A DNA stretch of 36,389 bases from Byssothecium circinans (taxonomy: Eukaryota > Ascomycota > Dothideomycetes > Pleosporales > Massarinaceae), in assembly GCA_010015675.1 (NCBI GenBank), contig ML977034.1:143088-179476 (forward strand), written 5' to 3'. Numbering within the stretch: the stretch's first letter is position 1; each line of letters starts with the position of its first letter. This document shows positions 1-11,200 of the stretch, piece by piece. The position numbers and the translations under genes were made by a program. Under the pieces are notes generated by a model, which did no database searches, had not been told where the DNA came from, and worked only from the letters and a program-made list of their open reading frames with translations.

Positions 1-440
1 TACTTATTTTAGGCTAAATATAGCCTAATACTAATATAGCTAGTATTAGACTAGCTATTATTAGTTAGTTAGTTCTAGAGCTTTCTATTTGATTTCAAAT
101 CAATTTGGATTTCAAATCAAGGATCGTAGATCATTAGGTAATAGATCTCAATTTATGCTAGATCTCAGATCATTAGGTAATAGATCTCGATTTATAGTAT
201 AGGAAATACTCAGGGCTAGTATAGGATATACTTAGGACTAAATGTATATAAATAAGTGCTATAGGCCTACTCAAAATCAATTACTTCGGCTATTACTTTC
301 TATCTACTACCTACTATACTACTAGCCTCTTCTACTGCTAGCAGCTTTATATAAGAGCTATCTTTATATAGCTTTTATATTTTTATATTTAAATAACCTC
401 TATTGTTATTTAAATATCTTTTAAACCTCCCTTGCTTTCT
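1..440. other. AT-rich RIP-like DNA with short direct repeats, no gene recognised
   Basis: This stretch is AT-rich with no usable reading frame. It contains two sets of short direct repeats: a 13-mer GATTTCAAATCAA at 91-103 and 108-120, and a 22-mer starting GATCATTAGGTAATAGATCT at 129-150 and again at 168-189, 39 bp apart. A TATATAAAT stretch near 245-253 could be the TATA box of a plus-strand LTR or other promoter, but I found no second LTR copy. The neighbouring Gypsy pol fragment on the minus strand should continue into integrase here and does not, so a junction between elements probably lies near 430-500. Confidence 0.4.
129..190. repeat. Two copies of a 22-bp direct repeat, 39 bp apart
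   Basis: The sequence GATCATTAGGTAATAGATCT plus two more bases (CA, then CG) occurs at 129-150 and 168-189, with GATCTCAG between. It could be a duplicated regulatory segment of an LTR. No function can be shown. Confidence 0.6.
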
Positions 441-499
441 TACAGCTTAGACTTCTATTATTATCCTTTTATAGGACTGCGTTGTATGTAATAGGTCTG

Positions 500-2050
500 T
501 CTATCTCCCGTAGGTTAGATCTTCGGTTAAGAGCGTCTGCCGCTCCGTTTAGTAATCCTAGGCGATAGTGTACTTTAAAATTATAATCTACTATTATTTT
601 AGCCTATCTAACCTATTGTTAGTTAAGTTTCTTAGTTGTTATAAAACTTATTAGGTTCTAGTAATCTAAATATATCACTACCTAGTATTTAACGTCTACT
701 AACTAGGCTTACTATTATTTAAAGGTGTCTACTATTGCTAGTAGCTCCTTATTATAAATATTGTAGTTAAGTTTTATACCTAAGAACTTCTAAGAGTAGT
801 AGAACACTAGTCTCTACTTCTTATCTTTATCTTACTATAAGAGTATTGCTCCTAAGGTGTAGTCTAATACGTCTGTTTCTACTCTTAGTAGCTATTCTAG
901 GTCATACATCTATAATATAGGGGCTAATAGGCATAACCTTTTTAGCTTTTTAAAAGCCTTCTATTATTCTTGTCCCTATTAGAATCCCTTTTCTTTCTTA
1001 GTAATTTCTATAAGAGGCGCTGTAATCTTCAAGTATCCTATAATAAACTTCTAGTAAAAGTTAGTAAATTCTAAAAAAGATTACACGTCTCTAACTATCT
1101 TAGGTTTTAGCTATTTTCTTATAGTTTTAACTTTCTTTAGGTCTATAGTAATACTATCTTATAAGATACAAAATCCTAAGTAGTCCGTCTCTATAACGTA
1201 GAATTTACATTTTTCTAGCTATAAGGGTAATTAATACTCCTTAAGCTTCTTATGTACCTTTTTAATATATTTAATGTAATCCTTAAGCGTTCCTAAGGTA
1301 TACACTAGTATATTATCTAGGTACGTAGTTATAAAAATATCTAAGTACTTATAAAGTGCTCTATTAATAAGTACCTAAAATATAGTAAATATATTTGTAA
1401 GTCTAAAGGGTATAACTATATACTTATATAATCTATAATAAGTTTTAAAGGCTATTAGCTATTTAAAGCCCTTAGCTATCTATATTTAATAGAATCTATC
1501 TTGTATATTAAATTTTATAATCTATTTAACTCCTTAGAGGTAGTCTATAAGTTCCTAGATTAAAGAAAGAGGGTAATAGTTCTTCTTTATAATATAGTTA
1601 AGCTATCTAAAATCTATATAGAGTTATAGCTTTCTATTCTTCTTTAAGATAAAGAGAATTAATAAAGCTATTAGGCTTATACTTTCTTATATATATCCTT
1701 ACTTTATATTCTTTTTAATATAGGTTTGCAGTTCCCTCTATTAATCCTATATAAGCGGATATATTAGACTAAAGCGTAACTTCGCGCCTTCTTCTAGGTA
1801 AATCTCGTGATCCTATTCCTAGTATTCTAGTAATATAGTTTTATCTTATTCCTTAAATAGGTCCTAAAACTCCTTATATTTTAGTAGTATTATAGATTAG
1901 GGTTTATCCTTTATAGGCGTAACTCTCTATATCTAAATAACTCCTAATTGTAAAGGGTCCTTCTTATAGATCTTCCTAATCTTATAAGGTAATATTTTGC
2001 TAATCTATCTAGTCTAACTAGGTATGAGCAAGCTTAGTGCTTAGCAGCTT
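500..2050 (-). pseudogene. Gypsy-1: RIP-degraded Ty3/Gypsy pol fragment (RT and RNase H)
   Basis: On the minus strand one can read a Ty3/Gypsy polyprotein broken by TAG/TAA where Gln or Trp is expected. From high to low coordinate: the region before RT, with DHEIYLEEGAKLRF near 1750-1810; the RT core with PFRLTN followed by YLDNILVY near 1300-1420 (family YLDD, second Asp changed to Asn as RIP would do); and RNase H with ETDVLDYTLGAI (about 840-875), NKELLAIV (about 735-760) and the thumb-like TTKKLN...VR and ADALNRR (about 520-650). Protease, gag and integrase are absent, so this is a fragment cut off at the AGS1 island on one side and near 440-500 on the other. It is inactive. Confidence 0.85.
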
Positions 2051-4897
2051 ACTTACGCTATACTAAGCTACTTAGGTAGGGCAGTATAGTGCGTGCAGTA
2101 TAGCGCAAACTTTGTTGCGCCTGCGTTTGAGGGGAAGCTGGTTTCGCCAAGGACTGTAGTTACATGCACTGGTTGCAGTATATCCCTGCAGCGCACTAAG
2201 CCAGACTCGGTAAGCCCCTGTTACGTGCGCCGTGCACTACGAACAAAGAGAATGCTAAAACCGGATTCCGATTGCGGTCGTGACTGTCCAGATTGTCCTT
2301 GCACCGATATCAGGAGAGAAATCCACAAAATTCTGCAACTAGAAGAGATATTTTTGAAAGGGCTAACGTCACTAGATCTAGACCAGTCTTCCCGCGAGAC
2401 TTTGGGCGATTGCACGTAATCCAAGAATAGGGTTGGAGAATTGTTGCCCAATCATACTGCTGCTGTCCGAATTCGAAAAATGTGAAGCGGGGCTACTCGC
2501 CGACCTCTTCTCAGCACGGTAGGCGGAGGATGCCGCTTGCTCAGGTAATTCCGATTTGCGGTACGAATGCTAAGCCACTTCCTTCAGCTACCTGGTGGCG
2601 TCTTTGCAACCGATGGGAATTTGGAGAAGATCAAGGCTGGTGAATATTACAAGGGGGAGCAGTTTTCTCATACATGCTATTTGGTGTAATTGCTCCTCCT
2701 GCATGAAACACATTTTTCTCCTACACCTGCATTCAACAGGCGCATTCTGAGCACGACCTTTGTACGACGCTAGGGTCGATCTAGGTCAGCGCGTGCTAAG
2801 TCGTCCGTGCAATAAGAACAAATCAAAATGCAAAACCAGAACCCGCTTTTGTGTGTGTGTGTGTAGCGATACTGGTTGATACATTTATCTTGGAGGTTGC
2901 AAAGTAGCGATGTCTGCTCGTGATCCAATAAGTTCGCCCCGCTCGAACCCTGCTTGTTAACTAGCGTCATTGGGCATCCAGACCGCACGCCAGGGATTAC
3001 CATTGCCCTTCGCTTCTGCGTCGAACAACACGCAAGACAAAAAGGCGTTCGGCCATGTCTTGCTGTATTTCTACGTCTTCGGTTCGAGCAACGCATACGA
3101 AGCTAACAAATACAAGTCTTCAGCCATAGATAGATCATTGTGTCACCACGTCCTTATCACCCGCACTACGTGCAGCTCTACTTGGCGTTGGGTGCGGTCA
3201 TGGAAGAGACAATTCGGTGGCTTTGGAGGTCGACGCCCTTCAATGTTCAGCTCCGTTGTTGGACCATCCTTCTGGCATGATCAGTTGACACGAAAATTTC
3301 ACCCAAGCACCCAGAGCGCCTTCGTGCGCTATCGCTGGTACGGTACTGCATCGCTGCGATCCAGTTCCGCACAACGCCCACACTATCGTCTCGATTGTTT
3401 CCTAATTCTGTGGCAAGGGCACGGTGGCTAATATCCGTAATAGACGGCGTCGCAGTCCCACCACATTGTCGTGCACATATGAAGAGGGGTTTAGGTTGAT
3501 TTGTGGACAGGAAGCGATAGTAGACGTAGAGCGGATTACTGTATCGTCCCGCGTCTATGGACATAGCAATTTGACCACAAGCTAAGAGGGTTGATTGCCC
3601 TGTGTTCTGGGCCTCCTTCCGGTGACGACCTATATCAAGTAGCCCAAGATAGTTGTGAAAGTTGAGCTTCGGGCGCCCAGGTGGGTTGATATGACACGAG
3701 GACTATGGTGAACGTGAAGTTGACTAAATGTGAGAGAAAAGTACGGCCGCAGGGTGCTGTTTTCTTCAGCTCCCGATTGATTCTGACGGGATCTGCTGTT
3801 CCGCTGAGCAGTTCGAGATCCCTATATGGGGAAGCTATGTCCAGCCGCACGCTACACATGACGGAAGCCCAACAGCGCCAAAACAAACCTAATCGCTCCA
3901 AAGAGCAGTAAGTACCGGATTTGCATTGGCTTGCGCTATGGACGTGACTCCGCTAATTTTCCATAGGCGCTGTCGCCCACCCTGGGAGTCGTGCTGAGTA
4001 AGGCATGACTGCTCCGTAACTAATAGTCCTAGCTTTACTGAAGCTCTGCTAACGCTGATTGGCTGAACAAAGATATCTCAGATCAAATGCGACCCCACAC
4101 TTGGCGCCGCACAACCCAGGCATATTTGTAACTTTTGATGTGCGTATTCTCTTGACTTGAAGCCTTTTTCCGTGTTAGAATTTTGTGATTCCCGCTCTTG
4201 CGCACTCGTGGAAACCCCATCCCCAGGGAACATTTTGGCCGACTGCATGAAATACTCGGATGCATGTGTTCAGACGCGTCTAGCTCACTCGCCGTTTCTG
4301 TTTTGCTCATGACGGCGGTCTCCCCATGGCTGCACCTCAGCCCACGGCATTTGCCTTCTCCTCCTCGATAGACCGCTTCATACTCTCCTCAGCTTGCTCT
4401 GCACGGTGGCGGTGACAGAGGCCCTCAGAGAACGTCACTAGCGAGCTTTCGTCGCTGCGCTGCCACGGACCAGTGTTGACCATCTTGGGCCAAAACGGTG
4501 ATAGCCCCCTCGGCTGGAAGAGCATGGTCTTGATCATGCTTAGCCGTTCTAACACCCACTGCTAGGATCAAATGTATTTTACCATGGCTGTGCGTGTCCT
4601 CGCAAAACACTGAAACTTCAACGAGTTATAACTTAACTCTTATGAAGATTAGGCTTCTGTTGACGAGCGAACATGTGCAGTGCGTTGTTGGAGTCCACCT
4701 ATCTCCAAGCCAGTTTTCTGCGCTTGTTCCTTAGTTTTCTTCTTTCCGCTTTTAGTGGTTAGACGCATCTCAGCCCTAAACCATACGACCTAGCAGAGTA
4801 TCTGCTGATGGACATGACATCCAGAACGGCATAGGCCTTGTCCCATTTACTTGCACTAATCCGCGCCTCTCGCTGAGTTATCCTATTCGCTGCTGTG
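2051..4897. other. Gene-poor upstream part of the GC-normal island
   Basis: Base composition changes sharply near 2050-2090 from AT-rich RIP DNA to balanced sequence that shows no RIP signature. Six-frame reading gives only short overlapping frames on both strands. None shows a domain I recognise, a convincing splice pattern or consistent codon usage. The two best candidates are a 108-codon plus-strand frame at 2093-2419 and a 72-codon minus-strand frame at 4337-4555 ending in a charged helical stretch. I do not call either a gene. The stretch may be a long promoter region for AGS1, remains of lost genes, or an unrecognised lineage-specific gene. Confidence 0.5.
2851..2864. repeat. (GT)7 microsatellite
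   Basis: Seven uninterrupted GT units lie in the non-coding upstream part of the island. Confidence 0.9.
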
Positions 4898-4903
4898 AAC
4901 CGC

Positions 4904-4910
4904 TATATAG
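4904..4910 (+). promoter_or_regulatory. Candidate TATA box of AGS1
   Basis: TATATAG lies 295 bp upstream of the AGS1 start codon, in GC-balanced DNA where such a run is not expected everywhere. This is a position-based guess; the transcription start is unknown. Confidence 0.25.
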
Positions 4911-4997
4911 CACTTTAGCTGAACGATAGACCACTGGGACGACAACCCTACCAGACCAATACCGAAGGTTGAGCTCTATCTCGTGCGTGTGGCAGCC

Positions 4998-5030
4998 ATG
5001 AATTCTCAACGCTTACAGCCGCTTCAGTAA
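4998..5030 (+). promoter_or_regulatory. Possible upstream ORF in the AGS1 leader
   Basis: A 10-codon frame starts at ATG 4998 and stops at TAA 5028-5030. The stop overlaps the next ATG (5030) in a TAATG arrangement. That second upstream ATG opens an 88-codon frame (5030-5296) which runs past the AGS1 start in another frame. If the mRNA begins upstream of 4998, both would reduce initiation at 5205. If transcription begins nearer the gene, neither matters. Confidence 0.3.
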
Positions 5031-5204
5031 TGGCTGGTGCCTGCATCTCGGAAACTTCCAGTTTCTTCAACACTGCCCGCCCTCTGACTGAAGGGGCTGA
5101 GGCTCTTTCACATGCTCTTGTGATCATTGATATAAAGATTACCGGACAGCCCTACTTGCTGATGCATCCGTCTCGAATCTCGCCTCTTAGCGTGCCCATC
5201 CAAA

Positions 5205-8200
5205 ATGTTGCTTTGTCTTTTCTTCCATTCTCTGCTGATGTCCCTCGTCTCCTGCTTGAAATTCGACAAGCAGTTTGTCGGCTACAATCTCAATGAGAAC
5301 CGAGCGGCTGTAAACCCCCTCGACTACTCCGGTAGATGGAAAGACCACACGTTTCATCCCTCACCAACGAACTGGCGCTTTCCCTTCTATACACTGTTTC
5401 TGGACAGATACGTAAATGGAGATCCGACGAATGATGATATCAATGGAACAGTGTACGAGAAGGACCCGAAGAGCAATCAGTTAAGATATGGAGGCGATCT
5501 GGTGGGTTTGGTGGATAGCTTGGATTATATCCAGGGACTGGGGATCAGGGTGAGCGGTTCTGACTTGCGCTGAACTTTATGCTGACACGTATAGGGCATC
5601 TACATTGCCGGTTCGCCTTTCATCAACGTTCCCTGGAACGCGCACTCATACTCGCCGCTGGACCTCACGCTTCTCGACAAACACTTCGGGGATATCGCGG
5701 CATGGCGAGCAGCAGTGGACGTAATCCACAAGCGGGGAATGTATGTGATATTGGACAATACAATGGCGACGTGAGTGTTTTCAGGGTTGAATATTCGCTC
5801 TAGCTGACCCGGTCTGTAGTATGGGAGATCTCATCGGTTTTGAGGGCTTTCTCAACGACACAGCGCCTTTTCGACCCGAAGAACATAAGGTGCAGTGGAA
5901 GTCGGACCGCCATTATATGGACTTCTCCATTGGGAACAACTACAAAGACAAATGCGAATACCCAAGGTTCTGGAACGAATCCGGGTTTCCGGTGCTGAAG
6001 GACTCCAACGCGAACTTCAGCAAACTCGTTGGATGCTACGACAGCGAGTTCGATCAGGTACGTGACAGCATCTGCGAGCGCAATTTTCTGTGCTGACAGC
6101 TTCCTTTTCGCAGTACGGTGATACTGAAGCCTTCGGCGTGTTCCCCGACTGGCAGCGCCAGCTCTCCAAGTTCGCCTCCATCCAAGACCGCCTGCGAGAA
6201 TGGGTTCCTTCGGTCCGAGAGAAGATCCAACACTTCTCGTGCATGACAATCTCAATGTTGGATATCGATGGCTTCCGATTCGATAAGGCTACACAGGTCA
6301 CTGTCGACGCTCAGGCAGAGTTTGGCGACTACATTCGGCAGTGCGCGCGGAAGTATGGGAAGAGCAACTTCTTCATGCCAGGCGAGATCACGGGAGGTAA
6401 CAACTTCGCCTCGATTTACCTCGGACGTGGTAGACAGCCCGATCAGGTCCCAGATAATATTACACAAGCCGTCACCTTAACCAATAATTCCGACGCCAAG
6501 TATTTTCTGCGAGCCCATGGGAAACAGGCGCTAGATGCTGCGGCGTTTCATTACAGTATCTATCGATCACTCACCCGATTCCTCGGATTGGACGGCAACC
6601 TAGCTGCAGGTTACGACGTTCCCGTTAACTTCGTTGACGCTTGGAATACAATGCTTACCACGAACGATTTGATCAATGCCGAAACTGGAGAGTTTGACCC
6701 ACGGCACATGTATGGAGTTACGAACCAGGTAGGCTCTTCCCAAAGGATTCTTGTTCCGTAGCACTAATAGTATCAGGATGTATTCCGCTGGCCTGCCATC
6801 AAGCAAGGCACTGAGAGAATGTTGCTCGGTCTTTTCGTTACAACACTTTACGTCCCGGGCATTCCGAAACTGCTTTGGGGCGAGGAACAGGCTTTCTATG
6901 TTCTTGACAGCACCGCCGACAACTACATCTTCGGGAGACAACCAATGTCATCTGCACTAGGCTGGCAGAGCCACGGTTGCTATCGCCTCGGTAGCTCGCA
7001 GTACCACAATTTCCCACTCGAAGCTGGACTCAATGGTTGCTTGGATGATACCGTTAGCCAGGATCATCGGGATCCTTCGCACCCCGTCCACAATATCATC
7101 AAGAACATGTACCACCGTCGAACTCAGTATCCGGTCCTCAACGATGGATACTTCCTGCAATCACTCTCCAACCAGACTCGTATGGTGCAACTCCCGGGCT
7201 CGAATGGAACTGCGTCGGAATTTGGAATGTGGAGTGTTATGAGGAATCGATATCCGGGTGTTCAAAACCCGACCGAAAGCAAGAACCACACGCAGGTCTG
7301 GCTCGTCTACTCCAATGAAGATCACGATGTTAAGTACAAGTTCGATTGCAAGTCCAAGGACAAGTCACTCATTTCGGTCTTCGACGTCGGAACGACTGTC
7401 AAGAACCTCCTCGCTCCCTATGATGAAATCGAACTTAGGGACAGCTCTACCGCTTTGGGAATCGAGGGCTCCGAAAAGTTCAACGGATGCGTAGATGAAC
7501 TCGACATGAAAGCATATGACTTCCGAGCGTACGTGCCGAAGGCCAGCTGGGTTGACCCAGTGTCCGTTATTACGAAATTCTCGCCTGGCCACGATGCTCG
7601 GATCGAGTCGAAAAAGGCACCAGGCGACAAAGATTCACTTGACATTGAGCTTCAGTTCTCCGAAGCGATGGACTGCGATACGATAACAGGCAACCTCGTC
7701 ATTACTTCTGATACTGAGAACGCCTTCTCGGCAACACTGGATGAGAACTCTGTCAAGTGTATTGACATCTCGTCCCCAGACTCTGCTCTTGTCGGTGGAT
7801 CTATTTCGAAATGGAGCTGGAAAGCCACTCTGAATGATGTCTCGCATGGCATTCACACCGTCACCGTCAAGAACGCCACAACCAAGGATGGAGAACGTTA
7901 TACAAACGCGAATGATCGGTTCATCATCCGAATTGGGGCCAAGAACAACCCTATGATCTTCCCCCGGGTCGCGAATTATACTACTGGCATACTCAAAAAA
8001 GGCTCGAAAGGGTTACACGTGTCACACGTCGCCCCCGGCGCCAACAAATGGAGGTATTCCACCAACTGGGGATCAACTTGGAGCGAGTGGCAAGACTACA
8101 AAGGCGAAAACAGTGACCTGCCGAAGCAACCTTGGACGGGTAACAAACGTCAACAATGGAAGGGCGAGCACGTGATTCTTCAGTACTGGAACCGCGTGAC

Positions 8201-11200
8201 CGGAAGCAGCGACCACGTCCAGCACGCCGATGCAGACTATAATGGTCATCCAAGACGTTTTCCACATCTCTTTGCTCATGGTCCTTATAACCAATTTGGT
8301 TTCGATGGTGGCATCGACAACGCATTCGAGCTGGACAAGGATGGGAAGTGGAAACTCCATATCATGACCGAATGGCCTTCGGTCGCTCAAGTCAACGTTT
8401 GGGGTATGAATCCAGATGGCAAACCTGACGCAGGATTTGTTTTTGGCGACATTGATAAGGACGGTATCGCAGACCGACAGCCTCCGGATTCCCTTGCGAC
8501 AAATGTGTTTAACATGTCTGTTCTGCCACCTCGGCCGCACTTGGCCTACCGCATTGAGATCGAAGATACGACTATGGCCTACATGTTCATCTACGCAGGG
8601 AACCGATTCACCCAATTGGTCTTGTACGCTCTTCTCTGGTCTCTGCCAGTGGCGACTGCTGCAATCAGTATTTTGATTTACATGGGTGCCTTTTATGGCG
8701 TTAAATTCAACAAGATCGGTGTGAGCAAGCAGAGTCTTGCCGTTTTCGCACCTTTGGCTTTCTGGCGCCGGGGCCACGAATTCGAAAGAGTCCACAACGA
8801 TGAAATGATCGAACCGAAGAAGTCTGCTCTCCAACTCGGCTTTCCGCGATCGCGAGACTCGTCTCCGATGCCCGCGGCGTCCATCGGCAAAATGGGCGCA
8901 AGTAAGAAAAGGCCAATGATCCTCATCGCAACCATAGAATACGACATCGAGGACTGGGCAATCAAGATTAAGATTGGTGGATTGGGCGTGATGGCACAGC
9001 TCATGGGAAAGAATTTGCCTCATCAAGACTTGATCTGGGTCGTTCCCTGTGTCGGCGGGGTGGAGTATCCTGTTGATACACCAGCGGAGCCCATGATGGT
9101 AACCATCCTCGATACTGAATACGAGGTCCAGGTCCAATACCACAAGCTCAACAACATCACATACGTATTGTTGGATGCCCCGATCTTCAGACAACGATCG
9201 AATTCCGAGCCCTACCCACCCCGCATGGATGATCTCGATTCGGCTGTATACTATAGCGCTTGGAATGCCTGTATCGCCCAGACTATTGAGAGATTCCCCA
9301 TCGACCTGTACCATATCAACGATTATCATGGCGCGGCGGCGCCCTTGTATTTGCTCTCCAAAGGACGGACGATACCTTGCGCGTTGTCCCTACATAACGC
9401 AGAGTTCCAAGGTTTATGGCCAATGCGCACGCGGAAGGAGCGCGACGAAGTCTGCCGCGTTTACAATCTCGAACTTTCCACCGTCGAGAAATATGTCCAA
9501 TTCGGTGAAGTCTTCAATCTCCTACACGCTGGAGCAAGCTATCTCCGAGTCCATCAGCGAGGTTTCGGCGCTGTTGGTGTGTCCAACAAATATGGCAAAC
9601 GCTCTTATGCTCGTTATCCTATCTTCTGGGGCTTGAAGGAAGTTGGTAAATTACCAAATCCGGATCCTAGTGATACCGCTCCTTGGGAACCAGAGAAGGA
9701 GAATGAGGTTGTCACTGTCGACCCAGGATACGAAGCAAGCCGTGGAGATCTCAGACGACAGGCTCAAGAGTGGGCCGGTCTAGATGAGGATCCCAAAGCT
9801 GAGCTGTTTGTGTTCGTTGGTCGGTGGAGTAATCAGAAGGTAAGTTTCAGATGTCAGGTGTCGTGTCCAGCTAACCCAAGCAGGGTATCGATCTCATCTC
9901 CGATGTCTTCCCTGCTGTCCTCGAAAAGACCTCCAATGTCCAACTGATCTGTATAGGCCCTGTCATTGACCTCTACGGGAAGTTCGCAGCGCTCAAGCTC
10001 GGGAAGATGATGGAGAAATACCCTAAGCGAGTATTCTCCAAACCAGAGTTCACCGCACTTCCGCCGTTCATCTTTACGGGAGCCGAGTTTGCTCTGATTC
10101 CGTCTCGTGATGAGCCCTTTGGTCTAGTCGCTGTCGAGTTTGGTAGGAAAGGAGCCCTTGGTGTGGGTGCTCGTGTTGGCGGCCTTGGTCAGATGCCTGG
10201 ATGGTGGTTCACGGTCGAGTCAACAACTACCAAACACATGCTGCACCAGTTCAAGTCTGCGATCGAAGAAGCCCTGGCGTCGAACGCCGAAACAAGGGCA
10301 ATGATGAGAGCGAGATCCGCCAAGCAACGATTCCCGGTCGCGAAGTGGGTGGAAGATCTCAACACCCTCCAGCAGACCGCTATCAAGATCCACAACGAAG
10401 AGAAAGGTTCATCTTCCAAGGGTATCTTCCGACCGCGATCAAGAGCTTCGGCCTCGAAATCCTCGCTGCAATTTCCTGATGAGGACTTCTTTTATCCTCA
10501 GTCTCGAGCAGTTAGCACCGACAGGCTATCAACATACGAGGCAAGGCCTGACGGGAACGATTCCCAGCCGCGAGGATCTGGCGACTACCACGCCACTCTC
10601 CAACGCGGTCTCTCCCTTGGTGTTCGATCTGGACCTGGACACAGACCGAGGGCAAGCCTTGCACCTGAATCACTTATGCAGGTCCATGAGCAGCGGTCGC
10701 CTCCCAGGACACCAGATATCCATGAAATCGACCCCGACGGTGCACCAATGTCGAGTGAAAGGCCATTGCACAACCAGGAGATGTTCATCAGCCGAGAGCA
10801 GGCGGAAGCTAACTATAGAGAGTCCGAACGCCAGCTCGCCATGGCTGCTCTCGAAGGCAGCACCACGGACGCTTTAGGACGGCCTTTGGCGCTTGTCGAC
10901 ACATCTTACGACAGTCCTAGAGGACGTGGTAGGTCTCGCAGCCCGCGTCCAGCGGGAGACGAGGAATCGTTGTCAAGGTCGCGATCACGAACTGGTCTTC
11001 TCGGTCCAAGCAGCTTTCCAGTGCGAATGAGGTCGTCGCGCCACAGACGAAAGCGGTCCTCTGCTCTCGACCTGAGCACAATCAAAAATGCCAGCACGAC
11101 CGATTTCAGCCTGCAGAAAGTGGATCCCACTTTTGAGGATAAGACTGGAGCATACTACGCCAAGTTCGAATCTATGCTCGGTAACCTGAGTGGCAAGACT

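Noticed and set aside
2093..2419. 108-codon Cys-containing frame as a gene
   Set aside because: It contains CxxCPC-like clusters but no domain I can name, no supporting splice sites, and a competing minus-strand frame covers the same bases.
5030..5296. Alternative AGS1 start at ATG 5030
   Set aside because: It is in a different frame from the conserved N-terminus. ATG 5205 gives a signal peptide followed at once by the family sequence.
8073..9329. 418-codon open frame on the minus strand
   Set aside because: It lies antisense within the large AGS1 exon, has no recognisable domain, and the plus-strand frame is fully explained by GH13 and GT5 motifs.
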